A stretch of DNA of 64,000 bases from contig JARGSG010000050.1 in the NCBI GenBank assembly GCA_030374805.1, forward strand, positions 391,813 through 455,812. The letters are read 5' to 3'. Below the pieces are notes generated by a model. The model saw only the letters and a list, made by a program, of their open reading frames with translations, searched no databases and was not told the origin of the DNA. Shown piece after piece: positions 1 through 9,179 of this stretch. The stretch comes from Gracilaria gracilis. Lineage: Eukaryota > Rhodophyta > Florideophyceae > Gracilariales > Gracilariaceae. Position numbers and translations under genes: made by a program. Positions within the stretch are counted from its first letter, which is position 1, and every line of letters starts with the position of its first letter.

Positions 1-280
1 AAATTTTTGAAAGTCCCCTGGTAGTTACGGTTGGTTTCAAGGTTGGAAATGATGGTGGTTAAAGTTTGTAGAACAGTGTGAAACGACGTCAAACAGACGA
101 AAATGCAATTTTTGAAAATTTGTAACGCAATAAAATCAGAGCGGACATCATGTATTCAAAGAAATGTCATCCATCAGACGCGGAAGCGTCTGTCAGCAAT
201 CATTTGTGTTGCACATTGTCACTTGGGGCTCGTTGTGACGGAGAACGTCCTTTCATTTCCTTCACCAAAGCCGCTGCATT

Positions 281-907
281 TCATACACACTCTTCCCACT
301 GCCTTATCAAGTGTTGGTCCGAGACGTCCCCGACCAGTCTTTCTCTTTCTTGAGCGATGTGTAGAAAGCCAGTGCGGGTCTTGTTGTCAGTAACTCCAGA
401 GCTAGACGCGTTCTCTCCGTTTGATGCGGTTTCGGCGTTACAGTCCTTCTGATTCTCTGCCTGTCGTTGTCCGTGTGTGTCGCCGACATCTTCAACGTTC
501 GCTGCACATCGAATGACCATCTTGAGATTACGAGTATATGCTGCGGTTAGTGCACGTAAACGATTTTGCAGGAGCAGATGATACTCGCAAAACGGATAGG
601 TTGCGTAGAATGTCTTAAGATCACGGATGATTTGTTTTGTACCACCGTTGCGAAATAGTGCGAGGTTCTTGGAGACAAATGATGCGTTGAAGCTAGCGTA
701 AAAGCCACACTCAAGGTCTCTCTGGACATGAACACCGCAATACTTTCGGATTAAAACGGATCTAATGTAGTCCGTATTGATGTTCACATTTGGCAAGCAG
801 GCAGTGAGGTAAAAGTGCATGTTGTCGTACAAGTCAATGTGCGGGCTGTCCAGACCCAAGCTGTCAAGATATATAATTGATGCTTTAACCTTGAAATCGC
901 CATCCAT
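281..907 (-). pseudogene. Ulp1/SENP-like C48 cysteine protease, C-terminal fragment
   Basis: A 208-residue frame resembles the C-terminal half of the Ulp1 (C48) catalytic domain, which removes SUMO or related modifiers from proteins. An IIYLDSLG segment places a candidate catalytic Asp at about residue 15. VHVQRDLECGFY supplies the oxyanion-hole Gln (about 62) and the nucleophile Cys (about 67) in the family spacing Q-x4-C-G. The upstream part that should carry the catalytic His is not visible in frame, so this is a 3' exon or a truncated gene. The last 70 or so residues are polar and uncharacteristic. Ulp1-like proteases occur both as host enzymes and as passengers of plant DNA transposons. 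The neighbour is a Harbinger element starting 0.5 kb away, but no terminal repeat includes this fragment. The family call is by motif only. Confidence 0.5.
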
Positions 908-1395
908 AACTTTTGAAGTAGTTCAGCAGTGAAGATAGATTGTAGACTACCGCAAGACTCCAATGATTACTACCTGTTAGGAAGAGTAGCGAGATCTCAG
1001 AGCTCCACATCATTTCATGGCATCTTCTCTAATAACCAGTTGACCCCGTAACCTGACGACGAAGCTTCTTCAGCTCCTCACACTTCGAGGTTTTAGGGGT
1101 TATGGTGTATATAGCTATAGTGCATGCGGTATATTCGTACCGTCTATTGCACACATAATTTAAGTTTCTAGCGATGAAAAGCAGGCTGAGGGTATGCTTT
1201 CAGAAATTGTGTAGTGCGTGTGAAAAGTTTGCCATATGATCTCTTGCAAACAGAGTCGAAGAAGCGTCGTACTATTGTAGTGCAGCGACGTCGATTTGGT
1301 CCTATTGCCTAAGATAAGAACCTGGTGATGCACAGGAACAATTTCAGCCTGTCACGACTAGTATTGACCTCACGAGTGGAAATGTTCATTGAGAG
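908..1395. other. no gene seen
   Basis: Sequence of mixed composition between the protease fragment and the Harbinger element. No open frame of interest, repeat or RNA gene is apparent. Confidence 0.5.
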
Positions 1396-1399
1396 TATT

Positions 1400-1416
1400 A
1401 GCCCATTTTAACTAAG
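1400..1416 (+). repeat. Harbinger left terminal inverted repeat
   Basis: 17 bp matching the reverse complement of 4144-4160 without mismatch. It is preceded by the direct repeat TATTA/ATT. Confidence 0.85.
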
Positions 1417-1529
1417 CGAAAATGGAGCTTGTTTTTGAAATAAGCCAGGCTCAGCAAGAGATCACTGTTTAATTAGGCAAAACCGTTGCGCTACAAAGAG
1501 CGCTTATTTCGAAATAGAGGCAAAACTAA

Positions 1530-2690
1530 GTGCTTCCCGCAACCCGCCTTCACTACACCTTAGCTTGTTGTTGCCGTGACGACGAAGATTACCACTCGTT
1601 TCTGTTTACCATGACATCTATTCCCATTGATCCAACCAATCAAACAACAGATCCAGAATCTCCTCCGTCTCACGATGAACTCCCCCTCCTCACTCCGCTC
1701 ACAAGTCTTCCTCCGCCTCCGAACGGGGAACAAAATGTAGAACAATCTCTACCATCGACGAGGCCTCAACCAGCCTCAGTAATTCCAACCCGCGGCATTC
1801 AACGCTTTGTAATGAATAAAGTTGAGAAGGTATGGGTTATACAGCGAATTATCGCGGAGGGAGCACCGCTCCAGAAGATGAAAACGTTGGACGCTACATG
1901 CGTTCGGGTGGCAACTAGCGCAAGCTCACGGCACGTCCCAGATGCCGTTCTTATCGACGAGCTCAAGCAGTATGGAATCAGCTGGAGACGTGAGTACATG
2001 GCTCGAGTCACTTCCGAAAATGTGCGTCATGTCGCAAACACAGTCGGAGAGATGGCAAAGAAAGTAAGAGTAGCGCACGAACAAACTGAACTAAATGGCC
2101 CAGTTGCGGCACCTCGAGGCATTGAAAATGACGCACAGCACTGTCTGGATCAGGCGATTCTAGATTACAAGCACGAAGCGTCTAAACGAACGCTAACTAC
2201 AGATGATGACGCGAGGCGGGCGATGTCACGAATGCGAGAGTCCCGTGCAGAAAAGGAGAAGCGAAACCGTGAACGAAAACAACAGTTTGAGCAAAACAAA
2301 CGCCGTCATGAAGAAAAGCAGAAGGCCCGAGAACGAAGGCAGATTGCTGCGGAGTTATAGAACCTGCGTGCGCAGACTGGAATTGCGAACGCGGCTTGTG
2401 CGAGCGCCGCTCTTCAACGTCGGCAAGCTGAGCAGTTCGGCATCTTGGTTGAACTTTTCGCGAAGAGTAACGAGCTCCAAGCTACTCAACCATCAACGCC
2501 GCTTCCTCCTCTGCTTCCTGATGCACCTCTTCTCATTGACCCTGCGCTGGTCTCACTCTCTGAGCAGCAAACCGCGCCCCACAACTCCGATGCTCAAAGC
2601 GCACCTTCTTCCAACGGTCGGGATGGGGATGTCGAAATCGACTTTTCGAATTCGTTATCTCTCTGTCGTCCGCTTTCCTTCGTTTTGACT
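1530..2690 (+). pseudogene. Harbinger accessory (putative Myb/SANT-position DNA-binding) protein, one in-frame stop
   Basis: The frame starts at 1530, with a better-looking ATG at 1611, and runs 276 codons to a TAG at 2358-2360. The same frame then stays open and protein-like to about 2690, with a Gln/Ala-rich helix followed by a Pro-rich tail, so the TAG is most simply a mutation. The N-terminal 90 residues are Pro/Thr-rich and low complexity. The middle (about 95-180) is globular with a KVEKVW start. Residues 200-276 are a highly charged Lys/Arg/Glu coiled coil. In Harbinger elements a second gene encodes a Myb/SANT-like protein that brings the transposase to the nucleus and the inverted repeats. 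Position and overall plan fit that role, but no clear Myb tryptophan pattern is visible, so the role is inferred from context. It converges tail to tail with the transposase, about 120 bp apart. Confidence 0.6.
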
Positions 2691-2814
2691 AAGCGGGTTT
2701 TGCTCAACGCTTCGCGCGCGCTTGCGCTGCACTCGCTGGCGCTCGCTCCGCTGCGGACTTTGCGCTCGCGCTTCGCGCAAAGCGCAATCACAGTAAAAGG
2801 TTTTCCTAGTTTGG

Positions 2815-4026
2815 TTAGCTTTCCTCGTCCTTGCGCTCATGCTCTTGCAGCTTCTCTTCGTACCTAGAACGAGGTTGTAGCGCATAGCCTAGTCTTTCGA
2901 ATTCCCAGTTGCAGAACATGGCAGCCGTTGTGTATGCGAGTGGGAAGAGCTCCGTTTCAAACGGCCATCGGCCAAGAAAAAGACGATACCTGTTATTAAT
3001 ATAACCAATTCCCCACTCGTTCACCATTCTCTGCTTACGAATGCACCTGTTGTACTGTGTTCTATACATCCAAGATGTACTCTCGTTTCTTTTATAGGGA
3101 ACTACGAGCTCTCCACTCCCAGCGAATCCCATATCTGCCATACCATGCTGCCCAGGTGAAAGAAATTCTGCCGGTCTCCGGAACACTTCAGATGTTATGT
3201 ACATGTTTCGGTCACTTTCCGCCCCTTTGTCGCTGATCTCCACTCTTATGAAGCGACCAAATAGGTCGCAATACACAAGAACGGAATACGCGTGAGCCTT
3301 TTTATAGCCGTCATAGGCACGCTCTTGCTCACTACTGTCCTTAGGCCTCCAACGCTTGTTCTTATGACCATCAACAAAGAACACGCACTTTGGAAAGCCG
3401 ATGATCAAATCCTCCATACCACAGCGCTCAATCTCATCAGGCCATCGAATAAGTTTGGGGCTTTCCGCATCGAAGGTAGCGTACAATGCGAAAAGTACAT
3501 GCCTAAAGTAGTTAGAAACTGTTCCGTTTGATATACCGAATCGGTGTCCCGTTCGTTCCACACCAATTCCACCTTCGTTTCCCCCTCCAAGTACATCAAA
3601 GAACATGAAAAGCATTTCTTTGTTTGTTAGTCTTCGTTTTCGTGACGTTCGAGGTGCGTCATTATGCTCATCTCGCACATCGAAAGGTTGCTGCAATCGA
3701 GCGCCACCTAAAATGTAGAGCTCGTCATAAAGCTCTCTGCTCATGTGAACAGTTTTTTCGAACAGTGTGATGTCTGGATCGAGAAACCGAATGTTGCGAT
3801 ACAGGTTAGAACATGATCTTCTACCATAAAGACTTTTTGAACCTGTAACGGAGTTCCCTCTGCCGGGGTGGTCCGTTTCTTCAGTGTACTCGTCTTCTGG
3901 TGTCTCGATTCTCTGAGAAAGGGAATGACCCTCAAGGACAAGCATGTCAGTGTGAGCCGCTGTCTGTGCCATTTGTTCTGCAAGGAGGAGTGGAAGGGTG
4001 ATGTTGGTCTGCATTTTGTTCGTCAC
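2815..4026 (-). CDS. PIF/Harbinger transposase (DDE superfamily)
   Basis: An uninterrupted 403-residue frame starting 118 bp inside the right inverted repeat. A helix-turn-helix region lies at about residues 143-180 (FGISNGTVSNYFRHVL). The DDE triad is readable: CVFFVDGHK gives Asp219, HGMADMGFAG gives Asp298 and MVNEWGIGYINNRYR gives Glu337, in the order and spacing typical of the Harbinger nuclease (DDE_4/plant transposase type). A charged tail ends the protein. The enzyme would cut at the inverted repeats and reinsert the element. Length is normal for the family and all three catalytic residues are present, so this is one of the few potentially functional genes here. Its partner gene carries a stop, so autonomous mobility is doubtful unless another copy supplies the partner. 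Confidence 0.88.
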   Translation of the reverse strand: MTNKMQTNITLPLLLAEQMAQTAAHTDMLVLEGHSLSQRIETPEDEYTEETDHPGRGNSVTGSKSLYGRRSCSNLYRNIRFLDPDITLFEKTVHMSRELYDELYILGGARLQQPFDVRDEHNDAPRTSRKRRLTNKEMLFMFFDVLGGGNEGGIGVERTGHRFGISNGTVSNYFRHVLFALYATFDAESPKLIRWPDEIERCGMEDLIIGFPKCVFFVDGHKNKRWRPKDSSEQERAYDGYKKAHAYSVLVYCDLFGRFIRVEISDKGAESDRNMYITSEVFRRPAEFLSPGQHGMADMGFAGSGELVVPYKRNESTSWMYRTQYNRCIRKQRMVNEWGIGYINNRYRLFLGRWPFETELFPLAYTTAAMFCNWEFERLGYALQPRSRYEEKLQEHERKDEES

Positions 4027-4143
4027 TCGGCTGATTGTTTGGCCTGTGCGATCGCAGAAATAGGCATTGAAACAAAGGTTCTGTCTTGATTCAAATTTTA
4101 CAAATGGGCTGAATTCCTTTGCTTAGCAGCTAAGGGAAAAAAC

Positions 4144-4160
4144 CTTAGTTAAAATGGGCT
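4144..4160 (-). repeat. Harbinger right terminal inverted repeat
   Basis: Perfect inverted match to 1400-1416. It is followed by ATTA, which repeats the left flank. Confidence 0.85.
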
Positions 4161-4164
4161 ATTA

Positions 4165-4643
4165 GACAATAGAAACTTTTGTTACCATTACCGTCAAAGT
4201 CTCTTCTTAAACTTTTAATATCTGTCACGCGAAAATTAGTATGGTTTAAGTAGGAAGCCAAGACCAGGAAAATATTGGGGGATTATGAGTTCACATGAAG
4301 AAACCTTGGTCGTGTAATCTATGATAACACTCTTGTGATTCACAATAAACACGTTTGTCACGTGTAAGCATCAACATTGCATTAGCGACTGGTGACTTCT
4401 ATTGACCAATAATGATATTAAATCATTCCAATTACGGTTCCTTTAAAAGTCGCATGTTTATTATGGTGTCATCCTGTCCGGTTCTGTGATCATGAAATCA
4501 GTATGGTTCAATTAAAAAACGAACCTACGGCCAGTTTGGTCAACACACGAGGACTCATAAACAGAAAATGGTCGTTTAACTTATGAGAACAATGTTATGA
4601 TTCACAAGAAACTCGTTTTCTGCTTACAACCACCTGCATTTCA
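4165..4643. other. no gene seen
   Basis: AT-rich sequence between the Harbinger element and retrotransposon C. No coding or structural signal is apparent. It is the left flank of C's insertion site. Confidence 0.5.
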
Positions 4644-4648
4644 CATGC

Positions 4649-5044
4649 TGTCAATTTCTTATGAATTTGTAGGAGACTATGTCCCAAATTAATTATTTTA
4701 TTGTTGGAACGCTATGTTGGAAACTATTGTTGTAATGCTTAGTATATTTATTGTTGTGGTTTATTTTTGGACTATTCTAGTGGAAGTATTAAGCTGAGTA
4801 CAGTGCCTCAAATTCTATTTGGTAAAGTCTATATAAACTACTTTTGTCGCGCGTTTCACTCTCTCCCGTCTTCTCGCTCCAAGCGCAGAGCGGGAAGGAG
4901 AGCCCAGAAGTGCCTTTCGCGACGAAAGCGTTCTTTACAGAAGTTAGAATAAATTATATTTTATTGAATAACTTAAGCTTTGCAAAAAACTTTCAATAGA
5001 AAGCAAAAACCAAAACATTCTGAAAAACAAATTGACTTCCTACA
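4649..5044 (+). repeat. 5' LTR of element C
   Basis: 396 bp, beginning TGTC and ending TACA, and closely matching 53748-54142. It contains a TATA box (TATATAAA, 4830-4837), a hairpin-prone GC-rich stretch downstream and an AATAAA signal (4948-4953) in a conserved context. The target duplication CATGC precedes it. Confidence 0.85.
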
Positions 5045-5047
5045 ATT

Positions 5048-5063
5048 TGGTAGCATCGCTTTT
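5048..5063 (+). promoter_or_regulatory. primer binding site of element C
   Basis: TGGTAGCATCGCTTTT lies three bases after the LTR end. TGGTAGC is the complement of the 3' end typical of initiator tRNA-Met in fungi and animals, so that tRNA is the likely primer (inference from the first 7-8 bases). Confidence 0.6.
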
Positions 5064-5218
5064 ACAGTACTAACCATTTTACAGTGACTCTAAGAAGTCT
5101 AATAAGAAAGTGCCAAGTGGAACCCAGATTTCGCCGAACCACACCAAACTAAGGTCCAAACCGTCCACCAATAAGAAGACGCCAGTTGTACACTTAGACA
5201 AAAATCAAGCCTTGGCAA

Positions 5219-5789
5219 GTGAAGAGCCTATCCCGGCGATTGTTACCATTTTCTTACAGTCTTCATCCACCAATCGGGATGAACCATCTGTACACGCAGG
5301 GGGCACTTGCAGAAGAAGTCCTCTTTGACAGGTGGACGCATCTCGAAACCAACTTTCAATCGGCTGCCGAGGCCTATCAGGCAACCGAGGCTACTGCGAA
5401 ACCAGACGGGTTACTTACCGGCTTACGACGACCGGTACGCCCTGCTGACCACCCGTCACCTAGACGGAGGTACCCGTGCCAGTAACCGACTGGACAGGAT
5501 ACTCAGGGCTGTCAATAAGAACGGCCCCGACTATCAGCCCAACGAACACGTATTGTTTCTGCGTGACTCTGTACGCATGATCTCTGCCGTGACTGTCACC
5601 GTCACAAGCCGCTCACAGTGTCGTGGACAGATCACAACTGCTCAACCAATCATATTTCGTCGCTTGTCAGCCAATCAGGCTTTGGCGCCGCTGGACACCT
5701 GGTACTCGTGGAAAACGTGGACAAGTTGAGGATTCCTTGCCACCTGTGCGATCTTTGGTGTGAGGATCCTTTGGCTTACTGCCACCATC
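5219..5789 (+). pseudogene. element C leader ORF, 5' part, first half of a C2H2 zinc finger
   Basis: Protein-like sequence spread over several frames (frameshifts near 5400 and 5620), upstream of gag. An early stretch is helical and acidic (about 5280-5400), followed by an Arg/Asn-rich segment. The last frame ends in IPCHLCDLWCEDPLAYCHH at the edge of element A. After removing A and one copy of its target duplication, the frame continues without shift at 36518 and completes a C-x2-C-x12-H-x5-H finger. No such ORF belongs to the standard Ty3/gypsy plan, so this is an extra gene or a captured host fragment. Function unknown; a nucleic-acid-binding role is suggested only by the finger. Confidence 0.5.
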
Positions 5790-6787
5790 TGTGGAGCAAT
5801 GGCGATCCGATGGCGGTACAGTGAGGTTTCTCATAATAGAGCTCTACCCATCGAGCTCTGACGTGCCAGACTATGAATATGGACCCCGTTTCGGGTGAAA
5901 CTGGAAATATTGTTGGGGACGTACGTTGTTAGGTGCATCTGGGATAGAACCTATAAAATAGGTGTACAGTAGGGCCTTGTGGCATATTTGTCCAAATATT
6001 TGGCCTCACACCCGCTGGGTAGGTACTTTGGCACCCTGAAACTGGGTTGTCCACCTGTAGAGCCCTCATGGGAGTCCGCAGCCCTAGATACAGTAGATAG
6101 TATATATGCGCGGTTAATCTCGCCCTGGAGCCACTAAGTAAAACTCACCTGAGTCGTCTCTTCTTCCTGAAGTACGTGGTCTTCATCCCAAAGGCCGGGC
6201 TATGGCTGTTACTGCCTACGTAGGTTCAGGACTCCTGTAAGGAGAGTAACCACGACTGGTCTCGGTACAATCACGCCTCAGGGTCCCTAAGGAAGTTCTT
6301 TACTACCAGTTTCTGGGTTGTTTCGCTAATTACGACAGCATCAGGTTGTATTTGTTGTCGTTCGCCGAGGTACCGGATCGTTGTTGAGTTCATCGTTTTC
6401 CTGGTGCAGGCCTCGCTTCCGCCTCTGTACAGAGTTATATTTGGACACTCGTGTGTGTGTGTCTCGTTCGGCTTTCGGCCCTGTTCCCACCGTTGGCACG
6501 GGCCGTAGCTTCGCTCGTGTGGTTCTCCGTAGGAGCATTACACCGTCTTACGGCACCGATCGCTCCACTTCTAGACTCGTTCTCTCCTGAATTGTGGTCG
6601 GTTACTCATCTCTAGGCTCACGCTCTTCTTTACCTCTGCAGTTTATTCCAGTACCGTCTCCGGTTTACACCCGGCTGCCACGCGGCACGCGCACGGGCAG
6701 AGGGCTCTACTTCCGAGTTCGCCCTTTTGTGGGAGCAGGACTCGGACATCCTGGTGGATACGTACCCTCTTTGGGGTTTGCTCTACA
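5790..6787 (+). repeat. 5' LTR of element A
   Basis: 998 bp, TGTGGAGC ... GCTCTACA, matching the other A/B LTRs. A TATA box (TATATAT, 6101-6107) lies about 310 bp in. Short frames inside it (for example 6381-6590 and 6594-6806) recur in all LTR copies only as part of the LTR and are not taken as genes. Confidence 0.88.
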
Positions 6788-6790
6788 TTC

Positions 6791-6806
6791 TGGTCTCCCG
6801 ACTTAG
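6791..6806 (+). promoter_or_regulatory. primer binding site of element A
   Basis: TGGTCTCCCGACTTAG follows the LTR end after three bases (ttc). The same sequence occurs at the same place in B. The tRNA it pairs with was not identified. Confidence 0.55.
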
Positions 6807-6933
6807 AAGAGTCTAGTGGACTAGAGCCTGAAAAGGAAATTTAATTGACGTCGTACTCATAAGAGTTCGAAACTAGAAGTTTGTTGTTGTTTTTGAAGTT
6901 GTTTCCCCGCTTGGGTTTGTTTCTGTCACTGAA

Positions 6934-7718
6934 ATGAGATCCGGAAAACGGCCAAGTCCGTCCAAGGCCCGTTCTGTCGGTTCTGGTTTACCCCCGCAAG
7001 CGCGGTCAGTTCCTGAACCACTACCGGTGAAAGAGAAGAAATCAGGGAGCCGGAAACAACCGTCGAAGACGTCTGATGCCCCAGTGGCCGGGCCCGCTTC
7101 TGTTCCTCTGGAAGGACCCTTATCCGCTGCTGCGGCAAGTGACGCAGTATTATCCGAATTGGACACTCAAGTTCGCATGCTTGAGGCCCAGAGCGCGGTG
7201 AGAGCAAACTCTCAAGCTGCACTCCAAAAGGAGGTCGAATCGCTTCGCGAGGAAGTGAAAGACGCTCAAATGAGAGATGTTTCGGGAGAAATCCAGTTCC
7301 TGAGACAGGAAACGAACTCAATTCTGGAGTGCTTTGGTTCCCCCCAGGGTTTCGTGGATGGCTATTATCGGACAGTGGAAGAGTTGCTTGCCACAACGGA
7401 TCGGATTCACGCCCGTCCGGGTACCCTCGAAGCCATTATTAGAATGGATGGAGAAGCAGAAGTCCCCCCACGGGAGAAGTCTGTTTCGAAAGATTTCGTT
7501 CATCACTCTGATAAGAAAAGCCATCGCAAGTTCTCAAAAGAGTTTCGCCGCCACGTGGTTTCGTCTGACACTCACTCTGACTCTGACAGCTTGGACAGCT
7601 CGTCATCTTCGTCATCGTTCGCTGCCTCGGAAGGTAGTCGTTGTCGAAATTCTCCATCGTCCCTTTCAAGGGCCACGTTTACCTCTCAAGGTGCAATTCG
7701 TACCCGGAAGAAGGGAGC
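6934..7718 (+). pseudogene. element A gag, N-terminal part
   Basis: ATG 6934 opens a Lys/Ser/Pro-rich N-terminus (about 60 residues). A predicted coiled coil follows (about 85-115, many Glu/Leu/Gln), then a Ser/Asp-rich low-complexity stretch (about 205-230) and a basic stretch. The frame is cut at 7718 by the Mutator-like element. The part beyond that point resumes in phase at 13431 (net removal 5712 bp including one target duplication). The equivalent region of B aligns across the junction. The product would be the capsid/nucleocapsid precursor that packages element RNA. Confidence 0.75.
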
Positions 7719-9124
7719 ACTAGACTTTCCCCATCCCCACAATTTCGCGCACGTGTAGCACGTGCACACTGGCACGCACACACACGTGCACGCGTGTCGA
7801 CTTGTGCGCGGGTTACACGGTGCGCCGGGGGGAACAAGGATCGTGACCAATTTCGCACTACGACCGCCCGCCGACGACGACGACGCACTCGTTGCAACCG
7901 CCAACGGCGACGGTGTGCTCGCGCCGACGGCAACGGCGTGCTCGCTTAAACCGCCGATGGCGAAGGCGTGCTCGCTTCGACCCGCGGCGGCGACGGCGCG
8001 CTCGTTTCAACCGGTGGCGGCGACGGCGCACTCGTTTCAACCGGCGGCGGCGACGGCGCGCTCGTTTCAACCGGCGGCGACGGCGCGCTCGTTTCAAACG
8101 CCGACGGCGACGGCGCGCTCGTTTCCGCCGCCGACTTGGACGGCGTGCTGGCCTCAACTGCCCCGATCGCCTTCCATAGTTCGTGCCACCACAACACCAT
8201 GACGCCTATCACCCACCGCCCAGCCCCCGTGCCAATCCCCACACTCTGCGCACCCCGCTGCACACTGTCTCAGGGCTAACGCGGCGCTAAGCAATGCAAC
8301 ACAGGCAGCCGTGGCTGCTCTCCCTCGTCGTTCTATCGCTGTTTCCCCGGCTCCACCAGTTGTTCTGCCCCACATTTTGCGGTGCGCAGCACCGCTTTCG
8401 ACGCGCGTACGCCACACATTTTCAACACCGTTAGCTGCCCATAGGCACTGCTGCCTCCGCCCGGACAATACAGCCTCCGCAGCGCTAGAGCGCCGCAACA
8501 GTAGCAGTGTTATTGCGAAAGCACCACCTTGGTCTATGCACACACCGGCTTTCCTCCACCGCAATTGCCGCTACTGAAGCAACAACACCAGCCTTCTGTT
8601 GAGCCACCGTGTGAATCACAGGCCTGCAACGACCACAACACCACATCTCCCGTCGCGGCAGACCGGGAGCCAAACCCGCCTGGCACCAGCCAACGCGGCC
8701 TCCTGGAGTCAGCTCCAGTCTGCCAGCAATCCTATCATTCCAGCCGATCCACCGTTTTCCTGACTGCCTCTTCTGCCCCCCCTTAACAAGCTCACCACAA
8801 TTGGCTGCGATCATTGGCCTTTTTCAACGACTACTGCTCCTGTCGTACCACCACTACTCCTGGTGCACCATCACCGCTCTCTACCATGGCGTCTCCGAGC
8901 TCCGCTACAGTGTCTACAATGCGACCGCCGTCTCCACTACCGGATATTTCTTCCTTGCCTCCACGCCCGGTCTTTCACATCGAATGCCGTTTGCGACTTC
9001 CAACAGCTGTTTCTTCCCGCCCTCGCTGGATACGCGTCGCGACCGCTGCTCTCAAGTTCATCGTGTCTCACAGCTTCTTCGCTGCCTTTGACATATGTTT
9101 CCTAACACTGGCGTTCAAGCAGAG
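7719..9124 (+). repeat. MULE left terminal inverted repeat (about 1.4 kb)
   Basis: Aligns with the reverse complement of about 12080-13421 across its whole length with scattered substitutions and small indels. Similarity ends around 9124, after a shared stretch ending near ACACTGGCGTT. It contains a GC-rich minisatellite (7912-8160). Pro/Ser/Thr-rich frames in it look like by-products of base composition. Confidence 0.85.
7912..8160 (+). repeat. 30-bp GC-rich minisatellite inside the left MULE repeat
   Basis: About eight tandem units of 27-30 bp built on the core gcgctcgtttcaaccggc followed by ggcggcgacg. The copy number differs from the opposite inverted repeat, where the same array is shorter. 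Confidence 0.8.
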
Positions 9125-9179
9125 TCGGCGTCTCGTCACATTAACAGCGACACTCCTGTAGAATTGGCCATAAGATCTC

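Larger units (their letters stand above)
1401..4159. mobile_element. PIF/Harbinger-like DNA transposon
   Basis: A 2.76-kb element bounded by a perfect inverted repeat: gcccattttaactaag at 1401-1416 and its reverse complement at 4144-4159. The outer bases also pair (A at 1400, T at 4160). The direct repeat TATTA flanks it at 1396-1400 and 4160-4164. This can be read as a 5-bp duplication, or as a 3-bp ATT duplication with a 17-bp inverted repeat. Inside are two convergent genes, a DDE transposase (minus) and an accessory protein (plus), the two-gene plan of Harbinger elements. A further copy of the motif aaatgggct lies just inside the right end (about 4103-4111). Confidence 0.85.

Noticed and set aside
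6381-6806. Short frames in the A/B LTRs (repeated at 23292, 39756 and 50448) as genes
   Set aside because: They lie entirely within the LTR, recur only with it and vary in length between copies.
7858-8260. Arg-rich and Ser/Pro-rich frames over the MULE minisatellite as basic DNA-binding proteins
   Set aside because: They are open in five or six frames at once because the 27-30-bp GC-rich unit lacks stops. The products are repeat artefacts.
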